In this document: positions 17,333-27,361 of the stretch, piece after piece | Numbering within the stretch: the first letter of the stretch is position 1 | Layout: the number at the start of each line of letters is the position of its first letter | Assembly: GCA_036644375.1 (NCBI GenBank) | Contig: JAVXQD010000007.1 | Location: 11,418-75,417 of the forward strand | Source of the DNA: CALWZE01 sp036644375 | Lineage (GTDB): Bacteria > Bacillota > Clostridia > Oscillospirales > Ruminococcaceae | Length of the DNA stretch: 64,000 bases | Reading direction: 5' to 3' | The notes under the pieces: model-generated | The model's input: the letters and a program-made list of their open reading frames with translations, nothing else | What the model was told of the DNA's origin: nothing | The model's database searches: none | Position numbers and translations under genes: made by a program

Positions 17333-19369
17333 TTGGAAAATGACAAGTCACAAGTAAAGCTATACGGTAAAATCAATGCACAGCCCGAGGCGGGCAAAAG
17401 CTCAGAGGTTGCAGCTGAAAACAAGCCGGTTCAAAAGCGCAGACCCGCACCCCGAAAGTATGCGCAGGAAAAAGCGGTAAAAAGCAGTGATGCACATCCG
17501 GCACCGACGGAAAAAAAGTCGGAGGCAAGGACAGCCCAAAAACCAGGGGCGAAGCAGCAGAATCCTGCGGGCGTTAAATCAACCCACAAGCCGGCGGCGG
17601 CGCAGAAAGCTGCGGACAAACCGGCGCAGAGACCTCACACAAGGCGCAATACGCCAAACCAAAGTGCACAGGCTCCCAAGATGGTTTCAGGAATTCAAAA
17701 GAGCACATCGCTGACTCGACTTCGTATTATTCCGCTTGGCGGTTTGGGCGAAATCGGAAAGAACATGACGGTATATGAATGCGGTGAGGATTGTTTTATT
17801 GTTGACTGCGGCTTGAGCTTTCCCGACGATGAGATGCTGGGAGTAGATATTGTAATACCTGATTTTTCGTATCTTTTTGAAATAAAAGACAGGCTGCGCG
17901 GTTTGATTATCACCCATGGACATGAAGACCATATCGGTGCGATACCATATCTTCTCAAGCAGCTTAATATACCGATATACGGAACAAAGCTCACTATCGG
18001 ATTGATTGAGGCAAAGCTTCTTGAGCACAAGCTTCCGCATAAACCGTCACTTACGGTCATAAAGGCGGGGCAAACCGTTAACTTCGGCTGTATGAGCGCG
18101 GAGGCGATTCGCGTCAACCACTCAATTCCCGATGCGGTTGCGCTTGCGATAAAGACCCCGGTCGGTCTGGTTGTTCAGACAGGGGACTTTAAGGTCGATT
18201 ATACACCTGTGTTTGACGAGACCATCGATCTTACAAGATTCGGTCAGCTCGGAAGCGAGGGTGTGCTTGCGTTGCTCTCGGATTCCACGAATGCGGAGAG
18301 ACCCGGAAACAGCGAGACCGAGAGCAAGGTCGGGGAATCTCTCGAAAAGCTGTTTTCTCGCGCCGAGGGCAAAAGACTGCTTATTGCAACTTTCGCATCA
18401 AATATCCAAAGGGTTCAGCAGATTATCGACCTTGCGCAGAGACACGGAAGAAAAATTGCACTTTCGGGCCGCAGTATGGAAAATTATACCAGAATAGCTC
18501 TTGAACTCGGATACCTGAAGATGACCGACGATATTCTTGTGGGTATCGACGAGATAAAAAAATATCGTGCAAGCGACCTTATTATTATTACCACAGGCAG
18601 CCAAGGAGAGCCGCTTTCTGCGCTGTCAAGAATGGCTTCAGGTCAGCATAAGCAGGTTCAGATAGGCTCTGAGGATATGATAATCATATCGGCCACGCCT
18701 ATTCCCGGCAACGAAAAGATGGTTACAAGAGTCATCAACGGGCTTATGAAGCTGGGCAGTGAGGTTATCTACGAAAAGATGTATGAAACTCATGCTTCGG
18801 GACATGCATGCCAGGATGAGCTCAAGCTCATGTTGAGACTTACCAAGCCGAAGTTCTTTATTCCTGTCCACGGCGAGTATAAGCATCTTGTCAAGCATGC
18901 GGGAATTGCGCGTTCGGTCGGAGTGCCCAACGAAAATATTCTGTTGCCGGATATCGGAAATGTTATGGAATTCACGAAAAGCACAGGACGAATCAACGGA
19001 ATGGTTCCTGCGGGGCGTGTCTTTGTCGATGGTCTCGGAGTCGGAGACGTGGGAAGTGTGGTGCTGCGTGACCGCAAGCATTTGGCGCAGGACGGTCTGA
19101 TTGTTGTTGTTTGCTCGGTCGATGTGGATGCAAATGATATTATTTCAGGGCCTGACATTATTTCCAGGGGCTTTGTCTACGTTAAGGAATCGGAACCCCT
19201 GATGGAAGAGGCAAAGGCTCTTGCCAGAAAAGTTCTTGAACAATCATTTGAAAAGGGAAAATATGGGAAGGGAGATCAGCGGATGAGACTTCGCGAGGAG
19301 CTGGGACAGCTTATGTACCAGAGAACCAAGCGTAATCCGATGATTTTACCTGTGATTATGGAGCTGTAA
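17333..19369 (+). CDS. rnj: Ribonuclease J with a long basic N-terminal extension
   Basis: A metallo-beta-lactamase/beta-CASP ribonuclease of about 678 residues that matures and degrades mRNA and rRNA in Bacillota. Catalytic motifs: THGHEDHIGAIPYLL, HSIPDA, QTGDFK, SDSTNAERPG, and the late PVHGEYKHLVKHA. Unlike the roughly 555-residue family norm, about 120 residues precede the enzyme; these are rich in Lys, Ala, Pro and Gln and look disordered. An ATG at 17303 is in frame, but GGAGGAA at 17320-17326 points to the TTG at 17333. It is first in a plus-strand run ending with ftsH. Confidence 0.93.
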   Translation: MENDKSQVKLYGKINAQPEAGKSSEVAAENKPVQKRRPAPRKYAQEKAVKSSDAHPAPTEKKSEARTAQKPGAKQQNPAGVKSTHKPAAAQKAADKPAQRPHTRRNTPNQSAQAPKMVSGIQKSTSLTRLRIIPLGGLGEIGKNMTVYECGEDCFIVDCGLSFPDDEMLGVDIVIPDFSYLFEIKDRLRGLIITHGHEDHIGAIPYLLKQLNIPIYGTKLTIGLIEAKLLEHKLPHKPSLTVIKAGQTVNFGCMSAEAIRVNHSIPDAVALAIKTPVGLVVQTGDFKVDYTPVFDETIDLTRFGQLGSEGVLALLSDSTNAERPGNSETESKVGESLEKLFSRAEGKRLLIATFASNIQRVQQIIDLAQRHGRKIALSGRSMENYTRIALELGYLKMTDDILVGIDEIKKYRASDLIIITTGSQGEPLSALSRMASGQHKQVQIGSEDMIIISATPIPGNEKMVTRVINGLMKLGSEVIYEKMYETHASGHACQDELKLMLRLTKPKFFIPVHGEYKHLVKHAGIARSVGVPNENILLPDIGNVMEFTKSTGRINGMVPAGRVFVDGLGVGDVGSVVLRDRKHLAQDGLIVVVCSVDVDANDIISGPDIISRGFVYVKESEPLMEEAKALARKVLEQSFEKGKYGKGDQRMRLREELGQLMYQRTKRNPMILPVIMEL

Positions 19370-19399
19370 ACACACATATTTGGAAACGGATGCTCAATT

Positions 19400-21376
19400 A
19401 TGAAGTTTAAGCGTAATGTTACAATGGAAATTGCATGGAGCATTCTTGCTCTGTGCTTCCTTGCACTGACTGTAGCCATGTTCTTTGTGAATACGAATAT
19501 GTTCATTGTTGTGCTGTGCCTGACGATTGCTGTTGTGTTGCTCTTTTCTGTCAGAATCACTCAGATTCGCAAGAGTCTCGCCACACTGATAACCGGTATC
19601 GGCACCGGCATGAACGCGACACAGCAGACGATTTTGTCGACCATTCAGGTTCCGGTGCTTGTAACCGATTCAAACAAAAGCGTGCTGTGGTACAACGACT
19701 GCTTTCGCGCCGTGATTTTGAAAAACAAAGACTTTTATCTTGAGGATTTTACGAAATGTGTACCGGGCTTTGATCTTGTGAGATGCAGCGAGGAATTTGG
19801 AGCTGAATATGTCATTAACAGCGAGCACTACAGGGTGTTTTCAACAAGCTCCTCCCACTCCACGGATACGCTGTATGTGACGCTGTTTGTGAATGATACG
19901 TCCCAGTATACCGATGCGGTTCAGTTCAAAAGGACCAGACCCTCGGTGCTTGTGTTTACGGTAGACAGCTACGACGAGCTTTCAGGTGAGTTAAAAGAGA
20001 GCGAGCGTGCAGAGCTTATGTCGGAAGTTTACCGCGCGATGGAGGATTTCATAAACACCACCAATGGAATTTTCGTCAGAACCTCAAGCAGAAATTATGT
20101 TGCGATAATTGAGGAGCAGCACATTGAAAAAATTGTAGAAAAGAGATTTTCAATTCTGGATACGGTCAGAAGCATCCAGACGGAGTCAGTGCCTATAACC
20201 ATGTCAATAGGTGTCGGGCGAGGAGCAAAAACGATGTATGAAAACTACATTCAGGCTCATCAGGCGCTTGATATGGCTTTGGGACGAGGCGGTGATCAGG
20301 CCGCAATGAAAACGCAGAACGGATACGAATTCTACGGCGGAACAAATCGCGCGGTCGAAAAGCGCAACAAGGTGAAATCGAGAATTATTGCTTCTGCACT
20401 CAGCGATTTGATGCATGTTGCCGACAACGTAATAGTCATGGGTCACAAGCTTTCCGATCTTGATTCTCTCGGCTCTGCCGTCGGGATTGCGCGGGCGGCC
20501 AAAATCAGCGGAACGGACGTCAATATTGTTTTTGACAGCAAGTCAACTCTTGCAAAGCCGCTTTTCGACAAGCTTGTTCTTAACGGTTACGGGAGCTTGT
20601 TTGTCACACCTAATGAGGCGGTCGAGCATGTAGATAAGGACACTCTTCTTGTGGTTGTGGACTGTCATGTTCCGTCTCTTGTCGAGAATTCCGACATTTT
20701 GACAATGACCGACAATATTGTCATTGTGGATCATCACAGAAAGATGGTCGGGCATATTGAAAATGCTGTTTTGTCATATCATGAGCCCTATGCAAGCTCA
20801 TGCAGTGAGCTTGTTGCAGAGCTTTTGCAGCACATGGAAACAGCCGAAAACAAGCCTACAAAGCTTGAGGCTGAGGGAATGCTTGCGGGAATTATGCTTG
20901 ATTCCAGAGATTTTTCGGTGCGCACAGGTGTCAGAACCTTTGAGGCAGCGTCCTATCTTCGCAGATTGGGTGCGGCTCCGACAGAGGCAAAGCTGTTTTT
21001 TTCAACTGATCTTGCAACGTATAAAAACAAATCGGAGCTTGTTGCATCCGCTCAGCTGTATCGCGGATGTGCCGTCATTGTCTCGGATAAGCTTCCGGAA
21101 AGTATGCGTGTGGTAATTCCGCAGGCTGCGGATGATCTGCTCAATATCGACGGTATAAGTGCATCCATAGTCGCTGTCAAGTTTCAGAACAAGGTCCATA
21201 TTTCTTCACGGTCTCTCGGCGCTTATAACGTGCAGCTTATTATGGAACATCTCGGCGGCGGAGGTCATCAGACGATGGCGGGAGTTCAGCTTGACGATGC
21301 GGATTTAGATGTTGTAAAGCATCTTATCTATGAAGCTATAGACAATTATCTCGATAAAAATCCACCTATAAAGTAA
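19400..21376 (+). CDS. gdpP: Cyclic-di-AMP phosphodiesterase GdpP
   Basis: A 658-residue membrane enzyme that hydrolyses c-di-AMP. Order of parts: two membrane spans (about residues 8-50), a PAS-like domain (about 75-160), a degenerate GGDEF domain (about 175-305), a DHH domain with GHKLSDLDSLGSAVG and VVDHHRKMV, and a DHHA1 domain ending with GGGGHQTMAGVQL. The gdpP-rplI-dnaB order is conserved in Bacillota. The GGDEF signature has been lost (SSRNYVAI in its place), as in characterised GdpP. Confidence 0.95.
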   Translation: MKFKRNVTMEIAWSILALCFLALTVAMFFVNTNMFIVVLCLTIAVVLLFSVRITQIRKSLATLITGIGTGMNATQQTILSTIQVPVLVTDSNKSVLWYNDCFRAVILKNKDFYLEDFTKCVPGFDLVRCSEEFGAEYVINSEHYRVFSTSSSHSTDTLYVTLFVNDTSQYTDAVQFKRTRPSVLVFTVDSYDELSGELKESERAELMSEVYRAMEDFINTTNGIFVRTSSRNYVAIIEEQHIEKIVEKRFSILDTVRSIQTESVPITMSIGVGRGAKTMYENYIQAHQALDMALGRGGDQAAMKTQNGYEFYGGTNRAVEKRNKVKSRIIASALSDLMHVADNVIVMGHKLSDLDSLGSAVGIARAAKISGTDVNIVFDSKSTLAKPLFDKLVLNGYGSLFVTPNEAVEHVDKDTLLVVVDCHVPSLVENSDILTMTDNIVIVDHHRKMVGHIENAVLSYHEPYASSCSELVAELLQHMETAENKPTKLEAEGMLAGIMLDSRDFSVRTGVRTFEAASYLRRLGAAPTEAKLFFSTDLATYKNKSELVASAQLYRGCAVIVSDKLPESMRVVIPQAADDLLNIDGISASIVAVKFQNKVHISSRSLGAYNVQLIMEHLGGGGHQTMAGVQLDDADLDVVKHLIYEAIDNYLDKNPPIK

Positions 21377-21391
21377 GGAGAAATACAAAAA

Positions 21392-21838
21392 ATGAAAGTT
21401 GTTCTTTTACAGGATATCAAGGGCACCGGCAATAAAGACGAGCTTGTAGAAGTGTCGGACGGATATGGAAGAAACTATTTGATAGCGCGCAAGCTTGCTG
21501 TTCCCGCCACTAACAGTGCCATTAATGAGGTCAATACAAAGCATGATGCCAAAGAACATCATAAGCTGGTAGAGATTGACAATGCAAAGGATACTGCTGC
21601 AAAAATTGACGGAAAGAAATATGTAATCAAGGCAAAGGCCGGTAGCGGCGATCGTCTGTTCGGCTCTGTGACTGCAAAAGAAATTGCTGCGGAAATCAAT
21701 AAAGATACCGGCTGTGATGTGGATAAGAGAAAAATAGTTCTTGACAGGGACATTAAGTCCTTTGGCACGTACGAAGTAGTTGTAAAGGTCTATAGCGGAG
21801 TCAACGCGAAAATCATCGTTGAAGTTGTAAGTGAATAA
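21392..21838 (+). CDS. rplI: 50S ribosomal protein L9
   Basis: A 148-residue two-domain ribosomal protein. The N-terminal signature MKVVLLQDIKGTGNKDELVEV and GYGRNYLIARKLAVPAT are clear, followed by the long connecting helix and a C-terminal domain containing GSVTAKEIAAEI. The start is preceded by AAGGAGAAATACAAAAA. It sits 15 bases after gdpP and 20 bases before dnaB. Confidence 0.97.
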   Translation: MKVVLLQDIKGTGNKDELVEVSDGYGRNYLIARKLAVPATNSAINEVNTKHDAKEHHKLVEIDNAKDTAAKIDGKKYVIKAKAGSGDRLFGSVTAKEIAAEINKDTGCDVDKRKIVLDRDIKSFGTYEVVVKVYSGVNAKIIVEVVSE

Positions 21839-21858
21839 ACAACAAAAAGGAATGCTCA

Positions 21859-23223
21859 ATGGCAAACGATAAATTTGAGTTGTCCTTGGAGGCAATGGGC
21901 ATTAATCTGCCATACAGCATCGAGGCCGAGCAAGCTGTCCTCGGAGCGGTTATTGTTGACTACAAGGTCATTGATGAAATAACAGGTCTGCTTTTGCCCG
22001 AATATTTTTATTCAAAGCAAAATGCGGCTATTTTCAGAGAAATGATGCTGATGTACGGCACAGGTAAGCCGGTTGACTTTGTTACTGTGCTTGACTCGGT
22101 TTCCGCTGCCGGCGTTTTTTCGTCGGAAGAAGATACAAAGGTGTATTTGTACAACGTGACCGAAACTGTCCCAACGGTATCAAACGTAGTCACATACGCC
22201 AAAATAATTTACGAAAAATATCTCACGCGCACTTTAATAAAGTCATGCAAGGAAATTATCGACAATTCTGCGGACGGGCAGGAAACTGCGGCGACGCTTT
22301 TGGACTTTGCGGAGCAAAAGATTTTCGAAATTCGCAATGGGCGTGATAGCTCGGAAATTTGGAAAATCGACTCGGTCTTGCTTGAGGTAATTGATAGACT
22401 TGACAAAATGTCAGGACCGGATCGCGAGAAATATCTCGGATTGCCTACCGGATTTCCGATTCTTGACAAAACATTGACGGGACTTAACCGCTCTGATTTG
22501 ATTATCCTTGCGGCGCGCCCGGGCGTGGGAAAGACGAGCTTTGCTCTTAACATTGCAACCAACGTAACAATGAAGAGACCTGATATAAGCATTGCGATAT
22601 TCTCGCTTGAAATGACAAAGCATCAGCTTGCGCAGCGAATGCTCAGCAGTATTTCGGGTGTTGAATCATTTGTATTCCGCTCGGGAGAGGTTCGTACAGA
22701 CCAGTGGAGCGATATCGCAGAGGCGGCAAGCCAGCTTTCGAAAACACAAATTTTCATTGATGATACAAGTGGAATTTCCGTTTCTGAAATCAAGTCAAAA
22801 AGTCGCAGACTAAAAGATCTCGGCCTGGTTATCGTCGACTATCTGCAGCTTATGAGCGGCGGAAAAAGAAATGATTCACGTGTAAATGAAATATCTGAAA
22901 TTACACGCAGCTTTAAAATAATGGCAAAGGAGCTTAATGTTCCGGTAATTCTCCTCTCGCAGCTCAGTCGTGACAGTGAAAAGCAGCAGCGCAGACCAAA
23001 GCTGTCCGATCTGCGGGATTCCGGCTCGATTGAGCAGGATGCGGATATAGTGCTGTTTTTGCATCGTGAGGGGGATCCGAACGAAGCCGATATGGAAGAA
23101 ATTAATGACGTGTCGCTGATTGTTGCAAAAAACCGACACGGTGAAACTACACGTATCGACATGCACTGGGACGGAAAGCTCACGCGCTTTACTGTTATGG
23201 ATGTTTCAAGAGATGATGACTGA
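21859..23223 (+). CDS. dnaB: Replicative DNA helicase DnaB
   Basis: A 454-residue hexameric helicase that unwinds DNA at the replication fork. The N-terminal domain begins PYSIEAEQAVLGAVI, and the RecA-like C-terminal domain has Walker A ARPGVGKTSFALN (about residue 217), IFSLEMTKHQLAQRML, Walker B LVIVDYLQLMSG and LSQLSRDSEKQ...RDSGSIEQDAD. Length is typical and no intein is present. In B. subtilis nomenclature this would be dnaC. The end overlaps tilS by 11 bases. Confidence 0.97.
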   Translation: MANDKFELSLEAMGINLPYSIEAEQAVLGAVIVDYKVIDEITGLLLPEYFYSKQNAAIFREMMLMYGTGKPVDFVTVLDSVSAAGVFSSEEDTKVYLYNVTETVPTVSNVVTYAKIIYEKYLTRTLIKSCKEIIDNSADGQETAATLLDFAEQKIFEIRNGRDSSEIWKIDSVLLEVIDRLDKMSGPDREKYLGLPTGFPILDKTLTGLNRSDLIILAARPGVGKTSFALNIATNVTMKRPDISIAIFSLEMTKHQLAQRMLSSISGVESFVFRSGEVRTDQWSDIAEAASQLSKTQIFIDDTSGISVSEIKSKSRRLKDLGLVIVDYLQLMSGGKRNDSRVNEISEITRSFKIMAKELNVPVILLSQLSRDSEKQQRRPKLSDLRDSGSIEQDADIVLFLHREGDPNEADMEEINDVSLIVAKNRHGETTRIDMHWDGKLTRFTVMDVSRDDD

Positions 23224-24565
23224 TACTGTTTTAAAGACTATTCAAAAATATTCGATGCTTGAACGCGGTGATTCTGTGCTTATAGGGGTTTCGGGCGGCG
23301 CCGATTCTATGGCACTTGTCTCTGTCATGCTTGAGTTAAAAGAACAGCTTGGATTGTCGGAGATATGTGTGTGCCACTTCAATCACGGGCTGCGCGGAAG
23401 CGACAGTGATAAAGACGAGCGGTATGTTTTGGATTATTGCAAGTCTCGAAATATTCGGATAATGAGCGAAAATGGCAATATGACAGAGAGAGAAAAGCCG
23501 CGCGGTGAGAGCGTTGAAAGTTGGGCAAGAAAGCTCCGTTATGAATTTTTCGAGAGATGCATAACAGATAAGAGTACGAAGGTCGCGCTTGCGCACAGCA
23601 AGAATGATTGTGTGGAAACTGCTGTTTTCAATTTGATTCGGGGAAGCGGTATTAAGGGCTTGCGTGGTGTTGCAGCGATAAGAGGACATTACATTCGCCC
23701 GCTTATCGAGACGTCAAGAGCTGAAATTGAGAGTTATTGCGATCAGTGCGAAATAGATTACCGCACTGACTCCACCAATGAAGATACAAAATATTCCAGA
23801 AACAGAATAAGAAAAAAGATACTTCCGCAAATGGCAATGATTAATGAAAATGCGGTTAATAATATATTCAGGTTCTGCAAAAGTGCAAATGAGATTAATT
23901 CTTATTTTGAAAGGGCGGCAGAGTCGCTAATCGAAGCATCAAGATGCGCTGACGGATACCTTGTTGATACGCTGCGTACAGCAGATCCGCTTATTGTGAG
24001 TTTTGCACTGAAACTACTCAGTGAACCGTATACAATCAATATCACGTCCGAAGCCGTTGAGCTCTGTCTTTGCGTAGTTAACGGAACGCTGAAAGAAACA
24101 GAGCTTGCGAAGCATGTGTATTTTACAAATCGCGGAGATACGGTTGCGATAACCAAACGCGAAAACGCTAAGGCGGAAAAGCGCCATGATTTTATTGCAG
24201 TTCATGAGGGAATTAATAAGCTGGGCACCGATATTTCCGTAGTTGCCCAATTTAAGATATATTCAAATTGCGACAGAAATGAAAAATTAACAAATAAACT
24301 ATTAAATAATTCCGCGGATTGTGTTAAACTTAAAGGCAATCTGACTTTAAGGACGCGTCGAGATGGGGATTCTTTTTGTTCTTTTGCGAGGAAAAACACA
24401 AAATCGCTGAAAAAACTTTTTAATGAAGCTAAAATTGCGCCGTCAATGCGGGATAGCATACCTGTTATCTGTGACGACGAGGGAATTGTTTGGATAAGGG
24501 GATTCGGCATTTCGTCACGGGTCTCTTTAGATATAAATACAGAAAAAATAATTACATTCGGTTAA
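23213..24565 (+). CDS. tilS: tRNA(Ile)-lysidine synthase
   Basis: A protein of about 450 residues that changes C34 of tRNA-Ile(CAU) to lysidine so that it reads AUA. The PP-loop ATP motif VSGGADSMALVSV is near residue 28, followed by VCHFNHGLRGSDSDKDE; the C-terminal part carries the TilS substrate-binding and C-terminal domains. The frame runs back to 23120 inside dnaB, but an N-terminus at the double ATG 23213/23216, overlapping the dnaB stop, fits the family. hpt and ftsH follow, the classic tilS-hpt-ftsH order. Confidence 0.93.
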   Translation: MMTDTVLKTIQKYSMLERGDSVLIGVSGGADSMALVSVMLELKEQLGLSEICVCHFNHGLRGSDSDKDERYVLDYCKSRNIRIMSENGNMTEREKPRGESVESWARKLRYEFFERCITDKSTKVALAHSKNDCVETAVFNLIRGSGIKGLRGVAAIRGHYIRPLIETSRAEIESYCDQCEIDYRTDSTNEDTKYSRNRIRKKILPQMAMINENAVNNIFRFCKSANEINSYFERAAESLIEASRCADGYLVDTLRTADPLIVSFALKLLSEPYTINITSEAVELCLCVVNGTLKETELAKHVYFTNRGDTVAITKRENAKAEKRHDFIAVHEGINKLGTDISVVAQFKIYSNCDRNEKLTNKLLNNSADCVKLKGNLTLRTRRDGDSFCSFARKNTKSLKKLFNEAKIAPSMRDSIPVICDDEGIVWIRGFGISSRVSLDINTEKIITFG

Positions 24566-24582
24566 ATCAGGGGGATTGAAAA

Positions 24583-25152
24583 ATGCACAATGACGTACTG
24601 AAAGTGCTGCTTTCCGAAGAGGAAATTGCGGAAAAAGTAAAAGAACTCGGAGCTGAAATTACAGAGGACTATAAGGGGAAAACGCCAATTGTTGTCAGTG
24701 TGCTTAAAGGGTCAGTTGTCTTTGTGGCAGACCTTATTCGCGCAATGGATGTCGATCTTCAAATTGATTTCATGGTTGTCTCAAGCTTCGCGGGGGGTGT
24801 TGTCAGCTCAGGCGCAGTTAAAATCATGAAGGATATTGATAATACTATTGAAGGGCGCGACGTTTTAATTGTTGAGGATATACTTGACAGTGGTGTTACT
24901 CTTGAATATATAACAAACATTTTTAAAGGCAGAAATGCAAACAGCATAAAAATAGCGACGCTGCTTGACAAGCCTGCGCGGAGAAAATCCAATATCATTC
25001 CGGATTATGTCGGCTTTGTTGTGCCGGATGAGTTCGTCGTCGGATATGGCCTCGATTATGCGGAAAAGTATAGAAATTTGCCGTATATCGGAGTCTTGAA
25101 GCCGTGCGTATATTCAAAAGAAGACGCTGAAGCGTTGGCAAATCAGGAGTAA
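24583..25152 (+). CDS. hpt: Hypoxanthine phosphoribosyltransferase
   Basis: A 189-residue purine salvage enzyme making IMP or GMP from hypoxanthine or guanine and PRPP. The PRPP-binding motif VLIVEDILDSGVTLEYI is around residues 88-104, and VVSVLKGSVVFVADLIRAM is the first phosphate loop. VGFVVPDEFVVGYGLDYAEKYRNLP near the end is diagnostic. GGGGGATTG provides the ribosome binding site. It lies between tilS and ftsH, as in B. subtilis. Confidence 0.96.
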   Translation: MHNDVLKVLLSEEEIAEKVKELGAEITEDYKGKTPIVVSVLKGSVVFVADLIRAMDVDLQIDFMVVSSFAGGVVSSGAVKIMKDIDNTIEGRDVLIVEDILDSGVTLEYITNIFKGRNANSIKIATLLDKPARRKSNIIPDYVGFVVPDEFVVGYGLDYAEKYRNLPYIGVLKPCVYSKEDAEALANQE

Positions 25153-25198
25153 TAAGAATACCAAAACCGCTGTTGAGCGTAGAAACGGAAAAAAGTTT

Positions 25199-27169
25199 AT
25201 GCAAAATAAAGGTGGTAAGGGCAGAGGAGTGTCATTGATCTTCGTTGCGGCAATGCTCGTAATGATGATGCTTATGTTTCGAATGTCTGAAACAGATACT
25301 GTAAAATATTCGAAAATCGTTGACGAATTCAATAATAACAACGTTACGGAATTTGAATTGAATACCGGAAACGGCAAGCTGACCTATAGGCTTAAAACAG
25401 ATAAAAAAGAAACCCCCGTTCACAGCTATTCGGTTCCGAATGTGGATATTTTTCTTGCTGATGTGCGTCCCGGAGTTATTGAGTATAACGAAACGCACCC
25501 GAATGAAAAAATCGAATACAACTATATTGCCGCCTCAAACTGGGGTGCGATTATAATTAATTTCCTTCCGATTGTCTTGATTATCGGAATGCTTGTCTCG
25601 TTCTATTTTATGATGGGCAAGCAGGGCGGAGGAAACATCGGAAAAGCAAAAACCAGAACCCCCGAGGCTGATGACAGGAAGGCTACTTTTGCCGATGTTG
25701 CGGGTGCCGATGAGGAAAAGGAAGAGCTGTCGGAAATTGTAGAGTATCTCAAAAATCCTTCGCGTTTCAAAGCGCTGGGAGCAAATATACCTAAGGGCGT
25801 GCTGCTTGTAGGACCTCCGGGAACAGGTAAAACTTTGCTTGCGCGCGCTGTTGCGGGTGAGGCGGGGGTTCCCTTCTACTCAATTTCAGGCTCTAACTTT
25901 GTTGAGCTTTATGTAGGTGTCGGCGCATCAAGAGTCAGAGATCTCTTTGAAAAAGCAAAGAAAACACGTCCCAGCATCATATTCATCGATGAAATTGATG
26001 CGGTCGGACGTAAGCGCGGAGCAGGTCTCGGCGGCGGAAACGATGAGCGCGAGCAGACATTGAATCAGCTGCTTGTTGAGATGGACGGATTTTCGGGCAA
26101 TGAGGGCGTTATCGTAATTGCCGCTACAAACCGCTCCGATGTTCTCGACCAGGCGCTGCTGCGTCCGGGCAGATTTGACCGCACCATATACGTCGGATAT
26201 CCCGATGTTAAGGGCAGAGAAGAGATTCTCAAGGTCCATGCTCGTGGAAAGCCAATGGGACCGGATGTTGATTTCGTAACTATTGCAAAGAGCACACCGG
26301 GCTTTACCGGTGCTGATCTTGAAAATCTCCTGAACGAGGCGGCTTTGCTTGCGGCGCGCAAAAATCGAAAGGCCATCGTCGAAGAGGATATTGAGGAAGC
26401 AAGCATAAAAGTGTTTGCCGGTCCGGAAAAGAAATCCAGAATTGTTTCCGAGAAAAAGAAAAAGCTTGTTGCATATCACGAGGCGGGTCATGCCATTGCC
26501 ACATTTTACGCAACACCGGAGAAGCCTGTTCACCAGATATCCATCGTTCCGCGCGGTGAGATTGGCGGATTTACAATGTCTTTGCCCGACGATGAAACGG
26601 GACTTGTCAATCGCAGCGATCTTATGAATGAAATCGTCACATTGCTTGGGGGACGTGTTGCGGAAAAAATTGTCTTTGACGACATATCCACAGGTGCGTC
26701 AAACGACCTTGAGAGAGCGACAACGATAGCGCACGACATGGTTACGAGATACGGCTTTTCGGATAAGCTGGGTCCTATTGTCTATGACTCGCACGATGAG
26801 GTTTTCCTCGGACGCGATTTTACACAGTCGAGAAATTACTCAGAGCAAGTTGCAAGCTCAATAGACACAGAGCTTCGCGGTATTATAGATAAAAGCTACA
26901 ATGACTGCTATAAGCTTATAAGCAATCACATTGACCAACTGAAGCTGATTGCCGACAGGCTCGTGGAAGCGGAAAAAATCGACAGTGACGAGTTTAAAAA
27001 GCTTATGAACGGCGAAATTGTCCCGCTTAAAGATGAGGTTAAAACCGTGATTCCGGCGGCTGATTTAAAAATACCGAATCAGGTTAATCCGAGCGTTGAA
27101 GAGAATAGGGATGCTGTTATCAAGGACGATGCGACGGCGGCAGACTTGGATAAAAACAAAAAAGAATAA
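25199..27169 (+). CDS. ftsH: ATP-dependent zinc metalloprotease FtsH
   Basis: A 656-residue membrane AAA protease that removes misfolded membrane and regulatory proteins. An N-terminal span (about residues 8-24), an extracytoplasmic domain and a second span (about 112-132) come first. The AAA domain follows with LVGPPGTGKTLLARA, IIFIDEIDAVGR and ATNRSDVLDQALLRPGRFDR, then the zinc site AYHEAGHAIA. The acidic/Ala-rich tail is dispensable in the family. The ribosome binding site is weak (CGGAAAAAAG), but no better start exists upstream. Confidence 0.96.
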   Translation: MQNKGGKGRGVSLIFVAAMLVMMMLMFRMSETDTVKYSKIVDEFNNNNVTEFELNTGNGKLTYRLKTDKKETPVHSYSVPNVDIFLADVRPGVIEYNETHPNEKIEYNYIAASNWGAIIINFLPIVLIIGMLVSFYFMMGKQGGGNIGKAKTRTPEADDRKATFADVAGADEEKEELSEIVEYLKNPSRFKALGANIPKGVLLVGPPGTGKTLLARAVAGEAGVPFYSISGSNFVELYVGVGASRVRDLFEKAKKTRPSIIFIDEIDAVGRKRGAGLGGGNDEREQTLNQLLVEMDGFSGNEGVIVIAATNRSDVLDQALLRPGRFDRTIYVGYPDVKGREEILKVHARGKPMGPDVDFVTIAKSTPGFTGADLENLLNEAALLAARKNRKAIVEEDIEEASIKVFAGPEKKSRIVSEKKKKLVAYHEAGHAIATFYATPEKPVHQISIVPRGEIGGFTMSLPDDETGLVNRSDLMNEIVTLLGGRVAEKIVFDDISTGASNDLERATTIAHDMVTRYGFSDKLGPIVYDSHDEVFLGRDFTQSRNYSEQVASSIDTELRGIIDKSYNDCYKLISNHIDQLKLIADRLVEAEKIDSDEFKKLMNGEIVPLKDEVKTVIPAADLKIPNQVNPSVEENRDAVIKDDATAADLDKNKKE

Positions 27170-27180
27170 TACTCAAATAC

Positions 27181-27219
27181 AGTGTTCTCACGCTGATAAT
27201 ATTGCGTGAGAACACTTTT
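27181..27219 (+). terminator. Terminator of the tilS-hpt-ftsH run
   Basis: Perfect 13-bp stem AGTGTTCTCACGC (27181-27193) / GCGTGAGAACACT (27204-27216), then TTTT. Confidence 0.9.
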
Positions 27220-27244
27220 ATTTACAGCATACTTGTGATATAAT
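27216..27244 (+). promoter_or_regulatory. Probable promoter of the topoisomerase pair
   Basis: TATAAT at 27239-27244 preceded by TGA, an extended -10. The -35 position 17 bases upstream (TTTTAT) is poor and overlaps the preceding terminator's T run, so the extended -10 would carry most of the recognition. Confidence 0.5.
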
Positions 27245-27361
27245 AGCCGCGAATCTGTCGCGAAAACAGCTGCACCAAAATGGGACATAGGTGACATCAG
27301 GTTAATAATCCAATGTTTCATTTGATTTGAATACTTATAATTCCGATAAGGAGTGAAGGCT

